NCBI GenBank assembly: GCA_027922465.2
Contig: BQMF02000012.1
Location: forward strand, 1,054,001-1,118,000
Reading direction: 5' to 3'
DNA from: Turritopsis dohrnii
Lineage: Eukaryota; Cnidaria; Hydrozoa; Anthoathecata; Oceaniidae
Length of the DNA stretch: 64,000 nucleotides
This document shows, one piece after another, positions 55,985 through 64,000 of this stretch (position 1 is its first letter; the number at the start of each line of letters is the position of its first letter). A program made the translations under genes and the position numbers. The notes under the pieces were generated by a model. That model was not told the DNA's origin, made no database searches, and was given only the letters and a program-made list of their open reading frames with translations.

Positions 55985-58900
55985 TTAGTCAGGGTCAATG
56001 TACGGATATGCTTCGAAACTTCCTACTTGTTGACCAGATTTGTAATAATGAAGATAACGAAAACACTTTTCACAAAAAAAACTTGGATTCTCGAAAGCCA
56101 ATGTGTCATTGACAGTCATCCATCTAAATGAAAGATAAAACAAACATCAAAACCAGTAAGCAACTGATACGTTTTGTGGAAATTCTTTTGTTAGTATGGT
56201 GTAGTTAGTATGGTGTAGTTGCAGTTTTTTAACATAAATATATTCAGATTGATTGCATGGTGTTCGTGTATATGATGAACTTTCCAGAATTTCAAATAAG
56301 ATACTAATGTCCATACTTGATTAAATGGATCTTGCATACAGAACATCTCCTGTGTCTTTTCGATGTGATATTAATTTTAAATGGATAACTTGATAACAGC
56401 TTGGGGTCATTTTCAGTAAGTATTCTATACGAAAATCAGTAAAAACTCAGTTGAACTTGTAAACAAAAGAACTTTGAGAAGGCTGTCTTCATGTACATAC
56501 CTCATGTCAGTGAAAACAACCAAATGCTCGCAGTTCCCTTGGTGACAAAACAAGTATGGATAGCCCAAACGTACTTGCAAATCTTTGAAGGTCGTATTTT
56601 CCATCTTGCAGGATCGAAATAGTCCAAGACCAGGGATGGTGTATCTTTCAGATGCTTTCGCCCACTCGATTATATTTCTAAGAGAAGATGGTGTAAAGTT
56701 GCAGCTGTCACTTGAAACCTTTTAACAAAGGTTTCTTTTCACTTACTTGCTATAATCACGATTTAAGGGACTTCTCGTGTCATTATAGAAACATTGCTCA
56801 ATGAAGAAAAATGATGAATACGTCATGTCCTAAGAAAACATAAAAAAGCACATTAGTTGCTGCCAACAGTTTATAAAAAAAAAGGTCGCTGAAAAACTTA
56901 CTTTGGCTGTTTGTACGCCATTTAAATCTGGATTGTGACTGTACTCTCCAAACATAGTATTATCAGCTTGGCATGTGATCAAATCACGAAGTTCAGTTAA
57001 TCTCTTAAATCCAAATCAACTGGTTCTCAATGTTTCATTTACATCGAACTGCCATTACACTAACTAATTACCTTACCTGGTGTGGCAAAACATAATATTC
57101 TTGTTGAATCTTCTTCTATAAAAAAACACAAACAGGTACAAAACATCTGATGTCATCAAATTGTAAGGCATTACTTTTGTAACAGTACTCATCAAGATGA
57201 GTTGCATTGTGATATTACAACAATCAAAGAATCTTTTAAAAAGTGAAGCAATTGAAACTTTCAGGTTTGTCAAACCCAAGGTTTATTTTATTGCTTAACA
57301 GTAATTGTTTCAATACTGATACTGTTTCAATACATTTGGAAGGTTCCTTAAAATAAGGTTAGCTAAAGTGTTTGGAAATTACACAACCCATGTAACAACC
57401 AGGTAGTTATTACCTTTTCTGCATGGTAAATGGAAACATGCAAAATGACTTCTGATGGATTAACATATTCACTTCCCTCCTCAAAAGTTTCACTTACCGT
57501 CTAAAAGAAAAGAAATTATTACATTGCTAAACCATCAACATCTAATATTAAAGATTTTTTCTCCCACATGACCTGTCCCCACAATCATAACAATAAAGTT
57601 TAAACTTGTTCTATTCATACTTCAGGAAAGGTTGGCACGTAATGGGCTTCTTCTTGCTTTGTTTTTCCCAATTTTGAAAGTCTGTTAAAAAATAATAATA
57701 AGAGAATCGCTCTAAGGTACATCATGCAAATTCTATCAACACAACCAATAAATTTCTTGCTTAAGTTTCAAAGTATTTTTCTTCAGGTTTATTTCATTGC
57801 TTAACAGTAAAATTCCAAGAAACCCAAACCCACAAGTGAGTGTGATACTGTTTCACTATGTTTTCAATCAACATTTTCTTTTTCTGCGAAAAATGTTCAA
57901 ATGTAAACTTATTATAAACTTTCGAGTGACACTCACAAGTGTCAAAGCTAAAGTTCGAAAAGACAAACCTGCAAAACTATGAATTTTCACAAAATAAGTC
58001 AACTACACTTACATCGGCACCAAACAAACTCTTACATAAATGATTAGGGCTTATACTACTTATACTTAGTGACCTCAATTTCGTTTTCAATCTCAGACTC
58101 AATTCGTTTCTGATTTATTCTTGCCAGCCAGTATGTTTTATATAGTTTTTATCTTATGTTGCAGGTCCTTCATTTATAGCAGAATTTTATTTTTCTGACG
58201 AAGTCAACCTGTGTAAATATGTTTTTAATAATAATAATAATAATAATACCTGCTACTCCTACCTAACACAACAAAATACCTTCATACCTTCTTTCAAGAG
58301 ACGTATCATTACTATCTGTGTTTTATTTACAATCCCACTACACGGAACTGCAATAATAGTCTTGTACCTCCGCAATAAACACATTATAAACAACCGCTCT
58401 GAACGAAATCATTCAGTCCACCAAAGTCCATCCAAAGGCTTACCTTGTAACAGAAGTTTTAAAATCAGCATACCTTATTCCATTCATTTCCACACCCCTT
58501 ATATTTTCACTTCCTCAAATTTTCGGGCACTTTTTAATTTTTGAATACTTGTCAAACAAACCTTCTTCTATATTATACTACGTGGGGCAATTCCTGCGTT
58601 AAGTCTACTTTCAAGGTTCTCTACAAAAAATATGTCATGGCTAAAATTTTGGGTTATTGTTTCATTCAATTACAAAATCACATAAAATAAAGAGAGTTTT
58701 GTTTTTTCTGTATTTTCTACAGCTACTAATCTTCTCGTAATATAATAATCTACCTATGCAGTCTCTTCCTTCTAAAGAAATTGTACCACAAACACAAATC
58801 CACGTGATACCAGAAATCCAGGAAAACACAAAATACATTACATACAATACAAGATACATTGGAAACATAAGACATAATTATTATTGAAAGTCATTTTACA

Positions 58901-61900
58901 ATGTCAATTATGTCTCTTGTTCACATAAACACGTGTTTTTTGACATTGTTTGCTATAATTTTTTCTTTACCCCAGACTTCATGGGAAAGCTTCAAAGTCT
59001 GAATAAAGTTTTTACATCAATTTCGCTATTTTGCACATCCTTTAAATTCTGTGCATGTGGTCAAAAATAGGGCTTTTCACGCAGACACAATGCACAAAAA
59101 TTAATGGAATTAATACACCAATAACCACATGATGAAGTAATCCACACAAGAAAATATTACCACCATACACACCAAAGCAACTCGTATTATTACACACAAT
59201 CACATTATTACCATGTATAATCACTGAATTCATCCTTTCAATTTATGGAAAACCACTACTACCTAATCAATCAATGGGCACACACATGGCACCACCATAT
59301 GATCATATGATCATCAAATTTCCATCTTCTAGATTTTGATCTCTAGTTTTTTCCTCCAACGTTTTTAGCCTTTTACATGTTTTTTCTTTCAGTGTTTTCT
59401 AGCGATTTTTTCCAGCGGTTCTTAGTGGTTTTTATTGTTTATAGTAATAGTTTTTAATAAATATATATTTTTACTTATACTATTATTTTATATTTTTACA
59501 GGACTACCACTGTTGTCCAGTGTAATTTCATTTTACTACTGAGGTATTATCCTGTTTAAAAATTCGAAATAATAATAATAATAATAATAAAATAACAGAG
59601 ATAACTGAATACTAATCATCAAAACATTATACAAAACATTCATACATACAATTTTGGCAACAATTAATGATGCAGAATGTTTTTAAGCACATGAAAAAGC
59701 TCATAACCCACAATCAAATAAACATTTGAAAATTCACAAGTATCACGAAATTTCCTTGACCTCCATGTATATATAGAACACACCAGACTCTACAAGAAAC
59801 CCATCTATTAGTTCCTCCACTACAACTCACATCATCCTGCACAAATAAAAAAAAATCATCATTATATCAACTCATTTTCAAAAAGTTTCTTGAATGATTA
59901 TTTTTTGTAACTGTCAATAAAAACCGTCTCTCAATTACTACATGCCCTGCATTGCTTGCATTTCAAATTAGCCAGACAGGCTCACTCATACCCATTCACA
60001 CATCAAAACGCCCATACACATAAAACAATAATGCACAAAGCATTCCCAATTCACAGTATTAAACAAAACAACTGAAAACACATTGCATTCAACACAAACT
60101 TTGAAAGAAACACACAATATTGACCAATGCACACAGTAGTATGCCCTCTCAGTTTCCCAAACCATCTTCATATTAAACCACATCACCCAACTCACAAAAC
60201 AGATAAAAAATACTTTTAACATGTAAAAGATGTAGACACATACGATATGTTACAATTTCTGTAACAGGTCCTGGTAAGATAGACTTGCTGCATTATTTAA
60301 AATGTGATGAAGCAGAAGACTGAAAGAAAAAAACAGACACTCGTTCTACACATCTACACAACAATGTCAATAGAATCCATTCGAACCATCATTTTTATCA
60401 AAAGGAATACATCAACAGAATCCAAATCAAACATCAAACGAACATTACACCATATAAAACGCAACATAAACAAAAAACAAAACAAAAAGAAAACACTTTC
60501 CTGAACAACATAAGTGAAAATGATCTCGTAAATTCGTCACTAATAGTTAATACAGGAACCTCCACCAAAAGTACAAGTAGTAGTTGATAGACCGTGATAC
60601 ACGAGAAACATGGATGTCGGCTCCTGAAGAAGGACCTATAATTCAGTCTATGTGTCTTGGCAAACACGTTTTTCCAACACACACTTGTAGATACTATGAA
60701 AGACTTCTCTCATTCTATTGTATGTTTCTGGCTTCTAATTAACAAAAACCATCACTACTACTTGTGCACCAGCAATATATAAACTTTTACAGCAGAATAT
60801 GCTTGTTACACTGAACATTATCAACACCATAACTGCTAACAATGACATAATAACAATAAAATATACTCTACTACATGCTATCACACCAAAATTCCTGTAT
60901 TAACCCAACAACACAAGTCCCAATGTGTTCAAAAGAAAAAACAAATTTTTACTTCACACTATTTTCTATACACACTATAACTGTAACTATAACTTAGGTC
61001 ATTTTCTCTCTAATTTAGTCATTGCTGCAACACTTTTTATAAAAATTATATTGTACTTTAATAGAATAGAATCTATTTCTAGTTAAACTTATTCAAACTT
61101 GATCAACATAAAGTTCCAATATAAAAAAGATGAAGTAGAGTATGAAAAACTCATGGATAACTGATGGAAAAAACAGGATAACAGAATTTTTGATGATGAA
61201 CTTTGTAATCATGCTTTAAAGAAAGTTGTATTTCATAAAAGAAGAAGCCATGTTGAATAAAGACTTCAGGACATGTCACAATGCATCTACTCCCAACAAC
61301 AATAAAACATTCAAAATACAACAGTTTTAAAAAGATGCAACCTTCATAAAAATTGAAAACCTTTACACACTTTTGGTCATTATTTGATAAAACAACTGCT
61401 GAATTTAATATCAGCACATCCCAAATGGGCATTATGCAAATTTTTATGTGAATAAGTAAACTTTCAATTTTAGGTCCAAATTTTGCTGGAATTGTGAATT
61501 TGGCAATGATTTTATGTAAACATGCACAAAAAATCAATCATAACTTGGAGTAGTAGGAAGGGTATGAACAGGGGATAAACATGGATACTAAAAGCCTTCC
61601 AGCTTTGAACTCCACCAAAACAATGTCAACAATGACACTTACCTAACAGTCTGCAATGGGGAATCATCTGGAAAGTCTTCAAACACACGTAATTTCATAT
61701 AATCAAACTTCCGATCATAATCACACTACAAATGTAAATAACATAGAAAGGAACAGGACAAAATGAACTGCTAATACAATCTCATTAAAACCTTTGAAAT
61801 TACTTCTAGATTATCAGTATTGCAGACTTCCTCCAGATCTTGTAGTGTCTGTGCATCAATATCAAGAAGCCTTTGAATTTCCTCATTCACATTTCCCTTT

Positions 61901-62043
61901 TGACCAAGGTATCCATCAGATGGTAAAGGTATATCACCGAAAACATGAGCGGCATACTGCTGCTTAAAAATGTCAACACTTATCAAAGGTGATGTGTACT
62001 GGTATGCTTCGTTCACAGGGCAATGCTTGCCAGCAGCTTCCAT
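55985..62043 (-). CDS. SNAPC3: snRNA-activating protein complex subunit 3 homologue (SNAP50)
   Basis: Ten exons on the minus strand: 61804-62043, 61643-61725, 57621-57681, 57414-57500, 57077-57115, 56902-57003, 56747-56829, 56501-56677, 56317-56424 and 55985-56123, giving 372 residues (human 411). GT-AG and phases agree; the first donor could instead be at 61791. Conserved pieces: LTELRDLITC, GEYSHNPD, SSFFFIEQCFYND, NIIEWAK, MENTTFKDLQVRLGYPYLFC, HQGNCEHLVVFTDMR, CSVCK and FFCEKCFRYLHYYKSG...YPYIDPD. The Cys/His blocks form the zinc-binding C-terminus. SNAPc binds the proximal sequence element of U1-U6 snRNA genes. The start is the ATG at 62043, with an in-frame TAG five codons upstream. Intron 2 is ~4 kb and repeat-rich. 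Confidence 0.92.
58250..61000. other. A/C-skewed interior of SNAPC3 intron 2
   Basis: The + strand is strongly A- and C-rich (cacacacaatcac, acaccaataaccacatg), meaning T/G-rich in the direction of transcription. There are (aat)n tracts near 58230 and 59570. Minus-strand frames of 60-80 codons rich in Val, Phe, Cys and Met are products of the skew. No gene is recognised. Confidence 0.55.
61330..61620. repeat. Diverged copy of the tandem-unit TIR family (copy 4)
   Basis: The run aaaattgaaaacctttacac, attatgcaaatttttatgtg and aattttaggtccaaattttg, then aacttggagtagtaggaagg, parallels the last unit and right end of the 3307 and 17210 copies. It is much more diverged and has one or two units only. 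It lies in SNAPC3 intron 2. Confidence 0.6.
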
Positions 62044-62347
62044 AACCAATTTATGCTATGTTTCATATTCACTGAAATTATTAAGAAATTAAAGAAATGA
62101 TCTGAAGATAACATGAACAACTTGGTACATGATTCTCATTTCAGTCAATAAACAGAAAACAAAACACATTGATACTATTGCAACGTTTTTAAAGAATACT
62201 CTAAAATCACAAAAAAAGCTATGGCTATATAAAATATGGATTATACTGTTTTCAGATTAAAAATGAGTCAAAATCTTCATTTAAATTCAAAATTTGATCT
62301 GGTGCAAGTGTTTTAAATATTCTTCTAATAAATTGTGTTCATCTATG

Positions 62348-64000
62348 TTATGATGGGTAACCTCTTTTTTGACCAATGTGTTTATTTGTCTGAAACCCAT
62401 CTCTTGTTCCATGGAAATTTCCACTATATTGGGTTTCATGGTGAGGTCTGTTTTCGAATCCACCTCTTCCTCTTCCTCTTCCTCTCCCACGACCACCATT
62501 ACCCTGTGCAAAACCTCCTCTTTGTCCTCCTCTGTTACCTCGGAAACTCGTATTACTGCTATTATTAAAATTGTTAACATAAGAAGAATCCATATTTCCA
62601 ACATTATGTTGGACTTTTGGAGCAAAGTATCGATTGACACGTTCTAAATTTGCTCTAAAGAATAAGAACTTGTCATAAAATAACTGCAAGTTATTGGAAA
62701 CAACCTGGTTCTTCTCAGTCTCTCCAGTTGCAATCATATGAACTTGTTGTTCCATATAAGCTCGAATACTTGGTTCACACAACTCTTTATCCAAATCTTC
62801 AAAGCAAGATAAAAAGGCTAAACCAAAGCCACGAGGGACCATGTGTCTTGAAGAAGGGCGTTCTTGTGGTTGACTTTGCATGCCTTTGTTATTTTTTCCA
62901 AAAAACTTTCTTTGTGGGATAATTTTTCCTTTCTCTCCATTCTCGCTAGGACCACAAATGACAGCGTAGTTTCTTTCAAGAATGTTTTTGATATGTTGTG
63001 GCATAGACGCATCAGTACCAATCCCATGTTTGTCCATGAGTGTTATGAGTTCACTTTCTTGCAGATAATCAGGAGGTTTAGTAAACTCTTCTTCATGACA
63101 AAAATCTTTCATTGGAAAAGCCTGTCCAGTTTGTAAATAGTTGAAGATGCGTAGATTTGGTTCATTCAACTGCAATCCTCTTAATTTCCATGGCATGGCA
63201 TGCATAAAACCTTTGTCAGTTACCTAATCACCAATTTCTTTTATTAGAAACAATTTTGAAGCTAGGCACACAACTACAAAATTAAATTTACCTGATGCCA
63301 TATATACTGAAATTGATATCCATTGACATCAGCTATCAATGTTCGTTCCACATACTTCATGTCATCATGTAGAGAACTGATAAAATGCCGAGTCACATAA
63401 TCATAAATCCGCCATTCGTTCGCTTTGCTGAACTCGTTTCGCGTTGCACATCTCATCGGCGTGATTGGAGGATGATCACCAACCTATCCATTAGAAGTTG
63501 TATTCGAGAAATCTTCTAATGACATTCTGTAGTTTTCAATCAGCATAATTCACATATACTAACATTTTTCTAACAAACGATTTTATAACAATTATAAGAA
63601 TCCAAAATAAACTTATGTTATCTTCATTGAATTTTTAGAAAGATACACCATTATCATTTTAATTTCTCAACAGTTTTTTAAGAACCATGGCAGATTGGAT
63701 TTCAGCGTAAGCAAGAAATACTTTAAAATTGCCTATGTTCTTTTGGTTTATAGGAAAAAAATGTCTACGTTTGCCTTTCTACATGAACGTCCTTTGTCTA
63801 TCAAATGTTTGAAAGTAGGCTATGATGTTGTTTTGAAGCTGTAGTCCATACAATTCTGCTCAAGTGCAACATCAGGAATAATAATAAAGTTTTGTGTAGT
63901 GTCAAGTGGGAGTATGTAATTAGAATAGTAATGTAATATTGTAGAAGTGTCAAAAGTCTTTTATTTTAAATACTTCAGCTTGGAATTCCCTTACACATCT
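62348..64000 (-). CDS. TOP3B: DNA/RNA topoisomerase 3-beta homologue, 3' part (runs off the window)
   Basis: Two exons are seen, 63292-63483 and 62348-63223 (minus), joined GT-AG in phase; the gene's 5' part, including the active-site Tyr, lies beyond 64000. The first exon begins VGDHPPITPMRCATRNEF, the type IA topoisomerase motif after the catalytic Tyr. The second has PPDYLQESELITLMDKHGIG then TDASMPQHI, diagnostic of the beta rather than alpha type. An insertion relative to human (IIPQRKFFGKNNKG...SSRHMVP) follows. The C-terminus is a Gly/Arg-rich RGG box (GGRGRGRGRGRGGF), an RNA-binding element, and ends QKRGYPS; the cysteine zinc fingers of human TOP3B are absent. Stop at 62348, 304 bp before the SNAPC3 ATG. 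Confidence 0.9.
63484..64000 (-). other. TOP3B intron sequence at the window edge
   Basis: Noncoding DNA upstream of the exon starting at 63483. It contains ggatttcagcgtaagcaaga at 63697, a further copy of the dispersed phrase seen at 35101, 36574 and 41461. Confidence 0.5.

Noticed and set aside
58662..60682. Several minus-strand frames rich in Val, Phe and Cys
   Set aside because: They come from the T/G-rich sense strand of a SNAPC3 intron; no family resemblance.
62044..62049. Two-codon longer SNAPC3 start
   Set aside because: It depends on a TTG; the ATG at 62043 with an upstream in-frame TAG is more credible.
62287..62647. Glu/Val-rich minus frame and Ser-rich plus frames over the TOP3B tail
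   Set aside because: They are other-frame readings of the RGG-box coding sequence.

Overview
The window is AT-rich animal (metazoan) genomic DNA. Evidence: spliced host genes with GT-AG introns and clear animal orthologues, plus many eukaryotic transposable elements (non-LTR with restriction-like or AP endonucleases, BEL/Pao, Ty3/Gypsy, hAT-like, Harbinger-like, pogo-like, MITEs). No rRNA, cloverleaf tRNA or prokaryotic gene organisation is visible. The style of the BEL/Pao, Gypsy and R2-like proteins resembles those known from cnidarians. A hydrozoan-like cnidarian is my best guess, but this is inference.

Layout. 0.8-2.7 kb: an apparently intact three-exon minus-strand gene for a zinc-finger protein of unknown function. 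3.3-7 kb: several terminal-inverted-repeat elements, including a family built of ~120-bp tandem units. 6.9-12.1 kb: tandem ~0.5-0.7 kb repeats, one split by a young, full-length, intact non-LTR retrotransposon (8023-11443) with a perfect 13-bp target-site duplication and a poly(A) tail. 12.1-33.3 kb: a graveyard of nested decayed elements. A LINE is split into RT (12.1-14.2 kb) and endonuclease (18.0-18.8 kb) parts; then BEL/Pao gag-protease-RT (18.8-22.3 kb), a hAT-type MITE with 6-bp TSD, a second LINE 5' half, a Gypsy pol broken by a Harbinger-like MITE with TAA TSD, and a hAT/DUF4371-type transposase pseudogene. 33.3-41.7 kb: no gene recognised; it holds a 563-bp near-identical direct duplication, long poly(C) tracts and an array of a 'tccttgttgac' core with shrinking spacing.

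Host genes. 41.8-48.8 kb (+): an eight-exon DCAF12 orthologue, a WD40 substrate receptor of the CUL4-DDB1 ubiquitin ligase; two of its small introns are inflated by MITEs. 53.9-64 kb (-): three co-oriented, tightly spaced genes, in transcription order TOP3B (3' part only), SNAPC3 and SNUPN. SNAPC3 acts in snRNA gene transcription and SNUPN in nuclear import of m3G-capped snRNPs, so two spliceosomal-snRNA biogenesis genes lie 206 bp apart (stop to start). Spacing, missing canonical poly(A) signals and acceptor-like sites before start codons make a polycistronic, trans-spliced unit worth testing.

All exon borders were placed by eye from GT-AG, reading-frame continuity and remembered orthologue sequence; no alignment or database search was run.
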